Positions 11,100-22,321 of a stretch of 64,000 nt of DNA are shown piece by piece (position 1 is the stretch's first letter; each line of letters begins with the position of its first letter). The notes under the pieces were generated by a model. It did not search any database. It was not told where the DNA came from and worked only from the letters and a program-made list of their open reading frames with translations. This DNA comes from Theocolax elegans (lineage: Eukaryota > Arthropoda > Insecta > Hymenoptera > Cerocephalidae). The stretch covers positions 7,343,125 through 7,407,124 of the forward strand of contig CM047429.1 in NCBI GenBank assembly GCA_026168455.1, read 5' to 3'. The translations under genes were made by a program, and so were the position numbers.

Positions 11100-13188
11100 A
11101 GCCCTTCTAATATCATCAAGTATTCCAATAATGCAGTCTGGGTGCTATGACCTCTGCGAAAACCCGCCTGTCTATCAACCAATAGTTTATTTCTCTTAAG
11201 ATAAGTCGATAGTTGTCAGTAAACTAGTCGCTCCAAAATTTTTGAGATCTCACAGAGTTTAACTATGGGTCTCGTGTCCGAACAAGTTTCAATCCTGTTC
11301 GACTTTGCCAAAGGGAACAGTAAAATTCGCTTCCAACAGTCCGGAAAATAGCCCGAGGACAGTAATAAATTAAATAACTTAGTCAATGAGGGGTAAGTTG
11401 GGGTTCAAGAAGTTTCAGCATTTCCACAGATAACCCGTTCGTCCCCAGCGCCTTTGATTTTGCTTTGAAAAAACTCCGCTGAACTCCTCGAGGATGGATT
11501 ACATCAAACTCAAATTTAGCTGTACTACGTATACTACTTTCAGAGGAATAAATTAGTGACTCTAGGAAAGAAGGAGAAAGTGATGGTACTTGATTCGAGA
11601 ATAAGGCATAGTGGGCATTTAATTGTCGAGTGGAAAAAGTATCCAATGAAGATGAATTGGTTTTAGCACCCAAGCTCAGATTTCTTAACTCCCTCCATTT
11701 AGCCTTAGGATCCGCAGCCTCTTTTACTTTATTAGTAAAATAATTGTATTTATTTGCATCCAACATATTAGATATCCTGTTTCTTAATGTTTTATATCTC
11801 TCATAATCCTCTCTGCACCTAGTTACTTTAAAAACCCTAAAGGCTACATTCCTAGACTTAATCAAGCCTTTGACTTCCGCGATCACCCATGGCTTAAATT
11901 TATTGCCAACAGTTACAAGTTTAGCTGGCGCGAGTATATCGAAGGCTGAGAGAGCCGATGCTATTAGATGTGAAATAGCTGTTTCAGTACAAGAATCAGA
12001 TCTCTGAACGCTAGAACCAACTGTAAATGAATAATCTTAAGAAAGAGGCTAATAAATAAATTAGGAGATGACGAAACGCTGAATTGATTATTTCGAGATA
12101 TAGTTAATGCGTTATGAAGATACATGCTAGATTGATGATTATAGTGAATAATGGGCAATAAATTAGGTGATGACATGCCAGGAAGACGAGAACTGTGAGA
12201 GATGGAAATTAAGTTAGATGATGACATGCTGGAGGAAACATTGTTTAATAGATGACTTAACTGATTAGATGAATGCATGCAAGATATAAGATTAGTAATT
12301 ACATTCGAATAATTTGAAAGACTGCACAAATAACAATCTAGATTCTGGCCAAGCGACTCTATATGGTTATTATTTACATTAAAATTATGAAAATCGTTTA
12401 TCAGACCTGAGTTAAAGACCTTATTAAATTCAGAAGCTAAGTCATGGAGATTAATCCCTCTCAAATTACGCGACCAATACCTTTTCACCTTAATTGGTTT
12501 TCTTCCAAACTATATAAAAATCGTAATAGAATCATGTCCCGCAGCAACAGGTACTGAGGATTTCACATATTTGTAATCAGGTAGCGGCTCGCGAACCAAA
12601 AAGAGATCAAGCCATGTGTGTGAGGAACCCATAGCCGTGATTGCATGGTGAGTTGGTTCAATTCAATATAAGTGAGATTTAAAGCTGCTATGTTCGACTT
12701 CATCATGTCCGCCGCCGGACTCGAGGATTTCATATCTATATTGAAATCCCCAGTAATAACTGCCGGATCATGAGAAGGTAAAATCTCAGATAATAAATCG
12801 AATAGTTTGGTGGGGTAGGCTGCTGCAGGTCTCCTATAAACAATACTTAGTATTAACGAAGCTAACTTACCAACAATCTGCAATATAATGAATTCGGGCG
12901 TGTTTGAAACAATTTTTTCTGAATGAGCTAAAATAGTGACTTTATACTCGCTTCTAATATATGCAGCCACTCTACCAGTTTCCTTACCAACTCAATCCAA
13001 CCTATATAGCTTATAACCCGGAAGCTCAACAATATCAGAGGAGTCTGATTCAGTAAGAGCAATCACGTCATAGGCCTTCAGGAAAATCAATGAGTCTAAA
13101 AAGTAAAATGTGTCTGAAGTCTATTTATATTTATGTGCGTAATAGAGAAAGCATGCAAATGTCCAGTAGACGCCTGACCAGCCCCACC
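11100..13188 (-). pseudogene. Copy C ORF2 remnant: endonuclease and N-terminal RT
   Basis: Endonuclease motifs are recognisable: VYRRPAAAYPTKLF, ITGDFNIDM, then a degenerate SHTHGL-type segment (12970-12563). The linker region (12488-11964) is rich in Ser/Asn and has drifted. RT N-terminal sequence (11886-11383) includes the KARN-F-F and KALGTNGLSVEMLKLLEPQL blocks, matching copy B. Frameshifts occur near 12560, 11950 and 11383. Just after the TGA at 13189-13191 the frame reads GGAGQ and then ININRLQTHF, equivalent to SNINRLKTHF of copies A and B. Confidence 0.7.
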
Positions 13189-13606
13189 TCATTGAGTAGT
13201 AAGCTCAGGAGTGGAGGACAAGGAAGACATGGAAGGCGAGGAAGACAAAGAAGACAAGGAAAGGAGATCAGCTTCCGACTTAATACATATTAGTGGCCCT
13301 TTCTTTACTTTACGAACATATATAGGCAAGCATATAAGGTTAAAGTTCATATAAATGAAGTTAATATAAAGGTAAAGGTTCACCAAAAAGATTTACAGAC
13401 GTAGTTCCTTTTAATAGGTGTGCTCTCTTGATTATAAGGTCTCTGACTGCCGTCGAAGAAACTTTAATAACTATTCCCTTCGTTGTGGACGAGGCTATAG
13501 CTACATCAGTTGATAGAGATGTTCCTGACCATGGTGACCATGGACGCGTCTCTATTATCTGGGAGGTCAAAAGTATCCCCTCTGGAATCCAAATATCGAC
13601 CAGCAT
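13189..13606 (-). pseudogene. Copy C ORF1 C-terminal remnant
   Basis: Two overlapping frames (13606-13361 and 13386-13189) give segments aligned with copy B ORF1: IETRPWSPW, GIVIKVSSTAVRDLII (compare GMVIKMSSATSRDAII of B) and a YVRKVKKGPL block (compare MREVRDGPL). The last residues are TTQ, then TGA in frame with ORF2. The N-terminal half, including any zinc finger, is not recognisable. It is clearly decayed. Confidence 0.55.
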
Positions 13607-13796
13607 TTATATTATACACATATAGGGGCTTCGAGAATTTCTTATACGCTGCGGCGACGATGGCGGCGGCGGCATGGCTGCGATCGGTGACCGCGGTATC
13701 GGGAGCTTTGAGGAAGTAGGAGGGACACGATCACTTGCACACATGCGGTGGAGAAGCACGGAAAGATAAATAAAATAAAAGAGGTACGTAAAGGGA

Positions 13797-15560
13797 ATGC
13801 ACAAACCGGTACGATGCTACGGTGCTCTCGGTCAAACTCAAATTGGAAGCAGCACAAACTCGTGGTCCCTACGCAGACCAAATTTTATTACAAGAGATGA
13901 CGCAGCCAATACAGCATTCAACACCATAAAGCCAGATCCAGCAAAGCAACAGCCCCAATGTAAGCTAACCACAGAAAGGAGATCAAATTTGAATGAATTA
14001 AATGAGACCAATTGGTTGCATACAGACTGACACCAACACCAATAACAACGAGCCGGAATATAATGGATGCACCAAACGTCAAAATTTATCACACGCTGTC
14101 TGACGTAACGACATCAAAATTAACAGTCAACTCCGCCTCGCATTACACTACTCAAGCCGTGGCTCCCACTTTATCCAATGATATCAATCCCTTACAAGAA
14201 ATACTTTCATTAATTACGCAGTCCCCACCACAACCTACACCACCAGCTCTGTACGTAGTTTCCAGATCCGACAATCCACTATATCCAGCAATCAGCTTTT
14301 CGTCTCATCGATACAAACCCCACGCCAAGCTAATCAGCAGTGACGCAGCAGAGAATTGAAACGATAGCGAACCAGCTCGATCCGAGACCAAAAGAGTCAA
14401 ATAGAATTCTACCAAGCGTCCATTGGCAAGACGAAGCACAATGTACAAACCAGACACAGCAGTAAAATCAAAATGCATACATTGTCCCTCCGTCCCAACA
14501 ATTAATCAACAGAAGCTACGAAACTCCATATTTCCCTATTCCCCAAGCACAGCCGCAAGCAGCTGCAAACGCCGTCCCGCATTGAGAACCAGCTTATAAG
14601 TCAGCCGCATCCAGATTATAATTATAATTCGATACCCTGCTTACCAGCACTTACAGAGCGAGCAGAGTAAATGACGTCACATTCAAGAAGTGGCATATAT
14701 CATTCAAGAGCAATAAAGAAAGCGACCCAAAAACATTCTTACGCAATTTAGAGAATGTAAAGAATTGCATGGGTTCACCGCGGAAGAAATTGTGCTCTCT
14801 CTACTAGCCAAACTAGACGACGAATCATATAATTGGTTCAAAAGAGAAAAGCATGAAATGACAAGCAAGAAATGAATTTATGGATACCATCAGACTACAA
14901 TATGATGTGAAAGATACGCAGATAAGCCTACGTCGCAAACCAGAGCTTAGAACGCACGGGGGCAATAATGATATCGCCACATACTTACAAAATTTAAGAA
15001 GGATGTTTTATCAAGAAGCCTCAACCCAACCCGAGTCAGCAGCCCCAATAGCTCGCTTCATCCTGACCAAAAACCCCTAACAGCTCAAGCAAAATAGCTA
15101 AAGAAACAATAAACAGCAATACCCCAGTAGTATAGCGAAGCAGCCAAGCACAATAACTTAGCAGCAAGCAGTAGCCCATTAGCGTAAAAACTTCAACAGT
15201 AAAAGCAATTTACGAGGGCAACAAGCGCAATAATTACAACCACCAGTAAGTAGTCTACATCAAACCTATGTAGAATCATCCCCGCAAAAAACGGAACCGT
15301 GTTATAGCTGTAACAATTTAGGCTATTGAGCAGTAGAATGCCCAAACCAATGCTGTCATGGGTGCCGTATACCAGGCGTGTACATTGAGCAGTGCACTAA
15401 ATGCAACCCTCAACAGGTGTCGGGAAACTACATCCAGAGGGGATAAAGACCCGTATTTCCTTACATTAAACTCCTAAAAGGTCTAAGCCATTTTAATTAA
15501 CAACGAACAAGCCCCTTATCCAACATGACCCATAGTAGTGAAAGAAAATAGTATACCCAA
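13797..15560 (+). pseudogene. Gypsy-type gag remnant on the plus strand
   Basis: Plus-strand pieces resemble a gypsy gag: a low-complexity Pro/Thr/Ser N-terminal part (14012-14359), a capsid-like segment (14700-15080, with PIARFILTKNP) and a zinc-knuckle region at about 15296-15425 (CYSCNNLGY-AVEC followed by CCHGC). Just after it, the sequence around 15440-15465 (GGATAAAGACCCGTATTTCC) is the reverse complement of 22245-22275 in G1, so this is an inverted, older relative of G1 gag. Many stops. The protein packaged retroelement RNA; nothing here is functional. The 5' limit is uncertain. Confidence 0.55.
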
Positions 15561-15989
15561 TACGCAATATGTTTTTTGATAGTTTAACAATTATAAGCAT
15601 AACGATGAAGTCTTCTTTTTGTTTAATTTAAACAATTTTATTTTTTTATTACAATTTTGTTTTAAAATAATTTTTTTGTTTTATTTGTGCATACCTGTTT
15701 GCCTTATAGTTTCTTTCGCGAATTATGCTACTTATGCGATTCCTTCTTGTTGCTTATTTACAATGCCTCTTTCTTTGGCAGTAATAATAATAATTTTTTT
15801 TGGGAAAGAAAAAAAAACTTGCTATATTTTTACATTTATCCATTCTTGGCTGAGAAGGGAAAAAAGAGGAGAAAAAAAATGAATTTACGATGAAATTGCT
15901 TGCGGTTGGGATAAAATTAAAAAAAAACAATGTTAGGCTTATTATTTTATTTGCTTCTATACAAGAGTGGCGAGAGGAAGAAAAAAAAT
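15561..15989. other. AT-rich flank between opposed gypsy fragments
   Basis: T- and A-rich sequence with no recognisable domain. It could hold a decayed 3' LTR of G1, but I found no match to the G1 5' LTR candidate at 25272, so I do not call one. Confidence 0.35.
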
Positions 15990-16941
15990 TAATTTATTTA
16001 GGTGCTTCGGCGGTGGTCTTGGAGTGCTTTATACCCGTGTTTGCACCTCGGGCAGGTTCGGGTCATCACCCCCTTGTCTCCGCAATTTCGGCAAAATACC
16101 GTGGGCACCGAGGAACACTGTTTCCAACTGTGCCCTCTTCCCCCGCAATTCCAGTAGAAGAGTCGGCACTCTTCTGGCGGTGGGCGGCGGATAAGCCATA
16201 GATCGCGGGGCGCTCTTCTTGCCTTTCGGCTTGCTGGTTGGGTGAGGTCTGGGGTGAGTATGGGAGATCTAGAAGGGAGGGAATGGTGTGTGGCTGGGGG
16301 CTGGGCATGGACATTAATGGTTGGGGGGTGGGAGTAGCTATTGGTGGTGGCGGGAAGGGTTTGGAGGCTGTGGGGTATTTGGCTGCTTGGATTGTGGAAA
16401 TATCGGGGATCAATGGGACTTTGGGAGGGATGCCGACGGGAACGTGGATGTAGGTATATAAATTTGTATTGGGGTCGTATATAGGGCGAGTGATGAATGG
16501 CTAAGAAGGGAAGGAAAAATCAAACATGGGTGGGTAAATGGTGGGAATTGGAGGGGGATTGGAGATGGCTGGGATGCTTGTGGGAGAACTGGCTGGGGTG
16601 TTTGTGGGAGAGTTGGCTGGGGTGGTTCGGCTGGTCGGTGCTGCGATGGGAGCCGCCGCTTCTTCCGTTCGTGCGAGGAATTGTGGGTCCTCGCACAAGT
16701 GTCGTCCTCCTCGGATGCAGCCTCGCTTCCCCGGGCAAGGTGTTCGGCCCTTCGGGGTTTCTTCAGCTGCTTTGCTGCTGGTGTTAGTGCGTGGCGGGGT
16801 GGGTGGTTGGCTCAAATCGAGTCTAGCCAGGACCTCGTCCAGGTCTTCCCCTATTGGGCAGATGTTGGGTTTGGGCTGGGTATATCGCCCTCTGCCTCGT
16901 CCTCTGCTGCACACTGATGCAGTTGCTCCTGCTCTATTCAT
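15990..16941 (-). pseudogene. G1 third ORF, Pro-rich with C-terminal zinc knuckle
   Basis: Begins with ATG at 16939-16941, immediately preceded on the minus strand by ...AAATTTATAG, an AG that could be a 3' splice site. The first part is Arg/Gly- then Pro/Thr/Ser-rich with a CPGKRGC--GGRHLC motif. A stop lies at 16501-16503 but the same frame stays open from 16413 to 16066. After a frameshift near 16100 the end encodes CRNCGDKGVMTRTCPRC, a C-x2-C-x3-G-x5-C-x2-C knuckle. No signal peptide or membrane segment is visible, so it is not an obvious envelope. It occupies the same place as ORF3 of G2, which also ends in a Cys-rich knuckle. Confidence 0.6.
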
Positions 16942-17056
16942 CTATAAATTTCAAGTAGGTCACTAACCTGTTACTTACTGTTTGTTCTTATTTGGGATTC
17001 ACCATTTTGCTTTTTATTTACTTACGTGGTCTTAATGTCATTCTTTGAGGGCTACT

Positions 17057-18075
17057 TTACTGGGCTAGCACGATAGTTTGTTGTTTTCTGGGACGGCCTC
17101 TTTTAACTATAGGGACACTTGGAGCAGGGTTGTTATAGTTATTTTGGGAATATCTGGGTTGTTGGATTGAGATATCACTCTTAGGGTGGATTGGAGGAAA
17201 ATTTGGAACATTGCGAGGGGGAATATGGCGTTTTAAATCAGTGATATGCACTTTAATTTGGCGTTTAGTTTGTATATCTTCTATTAAATAGACTGTAGAG
17301 GAGAATACTGGAATTATTTTTGCGGGTCCAATAAATTTAGGGGCTTGCTTCGCTGCTATATAATTCTCGGCTGAACTTACAATACGATTTCGGTACCTAA
17401 CTAGAACACCTATCTGATATTGTATATCTCGTCTATCTTTGTTGTAGTGCCTAGCTTGTCTGGCTGTTGCTAAATCTATATGTCTTTTAACAAGATCATA
17501 GATTTTTGGGAGTCTATGCAAACGTTCTACCCATTGCTCTGTCGCTGGGGCTGGTATTTGGCTTGGGTTTTCTATATGTTTTCTTATTAGGTCTACGGGA
17601 CGGGGGTTTCTACCTAAGTTAAGGAATGCTGGGCTATATTTTGTAGAGGAATGAACAACTGCATTAAGAGCAAAGTTGAGCTCTCCAAGGTGTCTATCCC
17701 AATCTCGGTGGTCGTCTTCGAGATATGTGTTAATCATTGGCTTAATATTCCTATTAACTCGCTCTACTGGATTGGCTTGTGCAAAATAAGGTGGGATGGT
17801 TGTTTGTGTAATACCGTATTGCATTAACCGGTCGGTAACTGTCCTTTTGGCGAACTCGGTCCCATTGCCCGTAACTAGGTACTTGGGACAACCCCATCTG
17901 TTGATGATGAGTTCGTCAAAAGCTTGCAGCACGCTTTTCGCATCTGCTCGTCGTAAAGGTTTCATCTCTATGTATCTTGTGAAGAGATCTTCAAATACGA
18001 TGATATAATTGAAACCTTGTCTCGAAGGCGGCTTGGGTCCCATAATGTCGGCTGCAACTACCGTCCATGGCTCGC
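17057..18075 (-). pseudogene. G1 integrase core and C-terminal domain
   Basis: Retroviral-type integrase core: AADIMGPKPPS (first Asp, near 18050), VTGNGTEF where the second catalytic Asp should be (normally S/T-D-N-G; here Gly replaces Asp), and PVERVNRN with the final Glu. A polybasic C-terminal domain follows, ending with KRGRPRKQQ, an AT-hook-like motif. Its N-terminal zinc domain (CQECQAHKS) lies on the far side of the nested transposon at about 20830-20900 and reads smoothly across the TTAA site. Integrases insert the cDNA into the genome; loss of the Asp predicts an inactive enzyme. Confidence 0.85.
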
Positions 18076-18079
18076 TTAA

Positions 18080-20819
18080 GGGGTCAAGCCTGGGTTAACT
18101 GCTCAAAAAATCGATTTTTTTTTATTAACTTTTTTTAAAGTATTTCTTACATAAAACATTATCCCAAAATTTGAAAAAAAACAAAAAATTTTTTCGCAAG
18201 TTATAATTGAAATAAAGTAAGCATCAATAGACATTATTTCCTCTAAAATTATTTTTGCAAAAAAAGACATTTTATTTTAATTTAACTAAAATAATAATTG
18301 CGAGGTTTTCGACGTTTACATACAAGTATATTAAACGAAGCAACTATCAAGCGTAGAGTTTGGTAAAGTAGAAATCTACTTTACCATACGATTCAAATTT
18401 CAATTTTTCAAATTTAATATAACATTATTTTAGTAAATACTCAGTGGATTTTAAATTAAAAGTATATTTTTAACTTAAATTTTATTAGTTTTAAGAAATT
18501 AATTATAAGTTTATACAAAAAAAGAGCAGTAAAAAAAATGCCAGACTCAAGTAACAGAATACCTGGTACATCTGCTCATAAAAAAATTATCAACATCAGT
18601 AAGAACCAACTACGATGCACTTCCATCAACATTGATCCAGATCAAGTAAAAAGTTAAAAACTGATACCATTGAAGAAAGTAGCACAGAAAATAGAATTAT
18701 TGATATATCACTACTTTTCCCAACATTAGAAGAATTTTTAGTTTGTCAGAATTGTCATGGTACAGTTAAATTTTCTGAAGTTGATGTGAGAGGTTTGGGA
18801 AGTAAAATAACAATAACATGTACAAACTGTTTTAAGGTATTTGTTATTGATTCAAGTAGAAAAGTTGAAAAAAAAGTAACGCTCATGAAATAAATAGACG
18901 TTAGTGTACACAATGAGAACTCTTGGTCATGGGCATGCTGGTTTAGTTACTTTTTGTGGAAATATGGATTTGCCGAGTCGAGTTTCTCACAGTAATTATG
19001 ACATTATTAATACAGAGATAAAAAATGTTTGTAAAGAAGTTGGTAAACAGTCTATGAAAGCAACTGTCGAGCAAGTATATGATTCAACAAGTCAGAATTG
19101 CCATATAAGTGTATCAGGTGATGGTTCTTGGAGGAAGCGAGGATTCAATTCTCTTCAAGGTGTTGATACTGCATGAGAATGAAAAAGTAATTGACGTTTC
19201 TCCAAAGCAAATATTTTTGCAGAGCATGTGAATTGCGACCAGAAGAAGAAACAAAAGAATATAGAGAGTGGTACTTTACGGCATGAAATATACTAATTAT
19301 ATTGGAGGTTTGAAACACTTTCACAAATAAGTACACATAAAATAACTTCAACCACATAATATCGCACTAAGCACAAATACACTGAGCATAACAAAACACT
19401 ACTATAATTTTATCTGTATTCTGCAAATATTGTATATCTAAGTGTTGACACATTGGTTATGCTGAAATGGAGAAACAAAGAATCAATTTCTTGACATAAA
19501 CAAAATATAAATTTAAGGTTATGCAAATACTTATCTGATATAATTTGTTCATGCAGTTTTATAAACCACTAGTTTTTTTTACTTATTTTATTTAGATATT
19601 ATATAATATAATATATATAATATATAATTCTACTTGATATTATAATGCTTAAAACTGAACTACAAACGTGTGGCTGGTGCACACTTCATTAGCAGCTGTA
19701 ACACTATATATGCCTCTCTCTTTCTCTATCACGTGACAAGGCTATCCGAAAAATCAATAATTTTATGGAAGACTTGTCATGTGAGAGAGAGAGAAAGAGA
19801 TATTGTACACAACTGTCAAACAGTATTTGTTTTTACTGCATTCTTTACATACTTCTAATTAAATTTAATGCTTATAATAAAAATTATAATCATATAATAT
19901 AATATAATAATCATAGTATAAATATTATTATATAAAATAGTCATAAACTATATATAAAATAATCATGTATTAATATTCAATAATAGCTAAGTATTCTTTT
20001 AGTTTTAAAAAATTTTATTCCTCTTTTTATAAAGAAACTGATTCTTGAAGTTGACTTTCTGTTATTTTAGATAATACATGTATATTAAAAAAATATACTG
20101 AGTATTATATTAATAAAACCAGAAAAAAGTCACTATAAACCTATTAAATATACATATTATTAAGATTACACATACAAATTGTACGATACCTGAAGAATAT
20201 GGTATTAGAATTATAAAATAAGTAAAACTTTAAATCTAATAAGTGAAACTTTAAATGCATTTATCTCATTAATGGTTTTTTAATGATTTTAGCTTACTTG
20301 CCGCAGGATATTTCAGAGCCAGGTTGATGAATCACTTTGAAATTTTGGGGAAATTTTTAAAATATATATTTCTACGGACTTATGTTGCCCAATTTTCAAA
20401 AAGATAAGTTTTAGGTGAATGTTATGTACGTATACGTACATAACATTCACTATTTTTCTTGTTATTATCAACTTTTATATTTAATACATTGTTAATAATT
20501 TTTTTTCAGAAAAGGAAAAACATAAGTCTGTAAACATATATTCCATGAACATTTTAAGCCTTATTAGACATTAAAAGATGCATTCAATGCTTCAATATCC
20601 TACGGCAACTGCAAAAATTAATCAATTTTTTAATATCATTATAAGTTTAATAACCAGGATTAAAAATGCATTATAAACATTTTTTATATTGATAAATATA
20701 ATGTATAATACATATATATTATGTAAAAAAAATTAATATGTGAGAAGAATTAAAAAAAAACAAATTATTCTAATAATAATTATTTATTTATTGAAAACAT
20801 TTAACCCAGGCTTGACCCC
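18080..20819 (+). mobile_element. TTAA-site DNA transposon with 19-bp perfect TIRs, nested in G1 pol
   Basis: Both ends carry GGGGTCAAGCCTGGGTTAA and its exact reverse complement. The element is flanked by TTAA at 18076-18079 and 20820-20823. Removing 2740 bp plus one TTAA restores a continuous integrase reading frame of G1, proving insertion. The interior is AT-rich and holds a truncated transposase-like gene (18538-19176). TTAA duplication is used by piggyBac and Kolobok types; the coding piece looks like the PF20700-type Mutator-like transposase domain rather than piggyBac. Superfamily is therefore left open, with Kolobok-like as first guess. Confidence 0.85.
18538..19176 (+). pseudogene. 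Transposase N-terminal remnant of the TTAA element
   Basis: An ATG at 18538 opens a short frame that ends near 18657. After a frameshift the sequence encodes FLVCQNCHGTVKF, GLGSKITITCTNC (two Cys pairs, C-x2-C...C-x2-C), then MYTMRTLGHGHAGLVTFCG, DLPSRVSHSNYD and ISVSGDGSWRKRGFNSLQGV before a TGA at 19174-19176. These blocks, in this order, recall large transposase-like proteins with the Mutator-like transposase domain (Pfam PF20700), in which SVS-DGTW-KRG holds a catalytic Asp. Everything downstream, including the rest of the DDE core, is missing, so the copy is internally deleted and non-autonomous. Confidence 0.6.
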
Positions 20820-20823
20820 TTAA

Positions 20824-21000
20824 GTTTCTTCCTTCCATCAGGCCTGGCGGTGCTTGTTGGCTACTCTTGTGCGCCTGACATTCTTGGCAAGTTCTAACGT
20901 AGTAATTTGTGTCAAAGTACATGCCTGGCCAATAGTAATACGTGGTTAGACTAGTATATGTTTATCTATGCCTAAATGACCTGCTTGTGGCACATAATGA
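20824..21000 (-). pseudogene. G1 integrase N-terminal zinc-binding segment
   Basis: The minus strand encodes ALYEGHYVPQAGHLGIDKH, then after a frameshift TCQECQAHKSSQQAPPGLM, the H-H-C-C zinc module that precedes the integrase core. Immediately before it (reading 5' to 3') the RT sequence ends at YFGSQINE, so the whole RNase H domain is absent. The nested transposon starts just after this segment. Confidence 0.7.
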
Positions 21001-21067
21001 CCTTCGTATAAGGCTTTTCCGCATTCGGCTTCTGGCAACACAATCTTCCATGCATCTAAATCGGGCA

Positions 21068-21800
21068 TCAATGGGTCATTAATTCATTAATTTGGGACCC
21101 AAAATATGTTACTTCTGGGCAATAAAATTCAGACTTCTCGCAATTGATTTGCAAGTTGGCTTTCCTAAGGGCTATTAGGACTATTCTAAGCCATTTTATG
21201 TGTTCCTCAAACGTTTTCGCTGTGATAATTATATCATCCAGGTATGCAAACACGTGTGGCTCCCACTCTGGCTTAATTAACTTATCCATTAACTGTTGAA
21301 CCATGGCCGGTGCATTCGTTAAACCATAGGGTACGCGCTCAAAGAGGAATAGACCTTTTCCGGGCAAGGCAAATGCAGTTATTTCGCGACTTTCAGGGGT
21401 TAGGGGAACTTGGTGATAGGCTTGGGTTAAGTCCAGTTTGTTAATAAATCTGCTTTCTCACAACTGGTCCAAAATGTCGTCCATATTGCGCATCGGGTAA
21501 GCTAGCTTCTTTGTAACTTCGTTTACTAGCCTGTAATCGATACAGAAACGATATTTGCCATTTGCCTTTGGCCCGATTACAGGATAGCTACATCATGGGC
21601 TTTGCGATGGGTCTATGATGTCTTCTTTCAGCATACGATCTATTTCTTCGTATCCTGCTTGAAGCATTTTTGGCGAATATTTGCAGCGTGGCTGATGAAT
21701 TGGCTCTGCTCCTTGAACGTCTAATTTAAGGCTGGTTAGGTTGGTTGTTCCAAGGGTTTGGGGAGTTTGGGGAATCAATTCATCTAGCAAGTCATGCACT
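21068..21800 (-). pseudogene. G1 reverse transcriptase
   Basis: The first piece (21799-21593) carries the KLDVQGAEPIHQPRCKYSPK lead-in and EEIDRMLKEDIIDPSQSP, the start of the fingers. The second (21367-21068) carries FERVPYGLTNAPA, the catalytic FAYLDDIII and EVTYFGSQI. Between them (about 21590-21370) the frame is broken by stops. RT copies the element RNA into DNA. The domain is typical Ty3/gypsy; the RNase H that should follow has been deleted. Confidence 0.8.
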
Positions 21801-21808
21801 CTTTGTAT

Positions 21809-22321
21809 TTAATGTGGGCTGGCTCGTTTAAGACCTCCTATACTTGCTATGGCTGGTATGCAACTGGGATCGTTGCTTTTGGGGTAAAATTTGTGTATTG
21901 TCCCTCTATTTGTCCACCAGGTGTCGTTCTCGTAGTTAATGCACGTATTTATTTTACGCTTGAAAACAATTCCTAGTATGCAATCGTATTGCAATCCATC
22001 TGCTACTTGGAAGGGCATGATTATTTTATCTGCATCAATTTTTATTACGATGTCGACTTTGCCTTGGACAGGGATAGTGGTGCCATCTGCTACTTTAATT
22101 GCAGTAGCTCCGTCGTCTAGGCGTGCCGTTACTTTGCTGCCATTAATTTCCAAATTAAAATACAGTCTGGGGGCAATATTGGGAATGTGCTGGATAAGGG
22201 ATTGGGTTGTGGCTAATTGATATGGCTTAGACCCTTTAGGGGTAAGGGGTGAGGAAATACGGGTCTTTATCCCCTCTGGCTGAAGTTTCCCGATACCTTT
22301 CTGGCGTTGCACTTTTGACAA
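21809..22321 (-). pseudogene. G1 retropepsin-like protease region
   Basis: Encodes LYFNLEINGSKVTARLDDGA followed by VADGTTIPVQGKVDIVI and DCILGIVF, the layout of a gypsy aspartic protease (active-site loop, flap, D-ILG helix). The usual D-S/T-G is altered in the loop (LDDGA), which may be decay. It lies between the gag zinc knuckle and RT. The upstream sequence (GKLQPEGIKTRI--PLTPKGSKP) is also seen in the plus-strand remnant near 15440. Confidence 0.7.

Larger units (their letters stand above)
11079..13640 (-). mobile_element. CR1-like non-LTR retrotransposon, copy C (older, 3'-truncated)
   Basis: Third, more diverged member of the same family, minus strand. It keeps ORF1 remnants (13606-13189), endonuclease (12970-12563), linker and the first half of RT, and stops at about 11079 where copy B begins. 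Its RT breaks off just after a DRQAGFRRGHSTQ-type block. No 3' remainder was found to the left of B, so I cannot show that B inserted into C rather than joining by deletion. It is more AT-rich than copies A and B. Confidence 0.75.

Noticed and set aside
18361..18385. Perfect short hairpin GGTAAAGTAG / CTACTTTACC inside the TTAA element
   Set aside because: Real but small; a 10-bp stem in AT-rich transposon DNA is not enough to claim a function.
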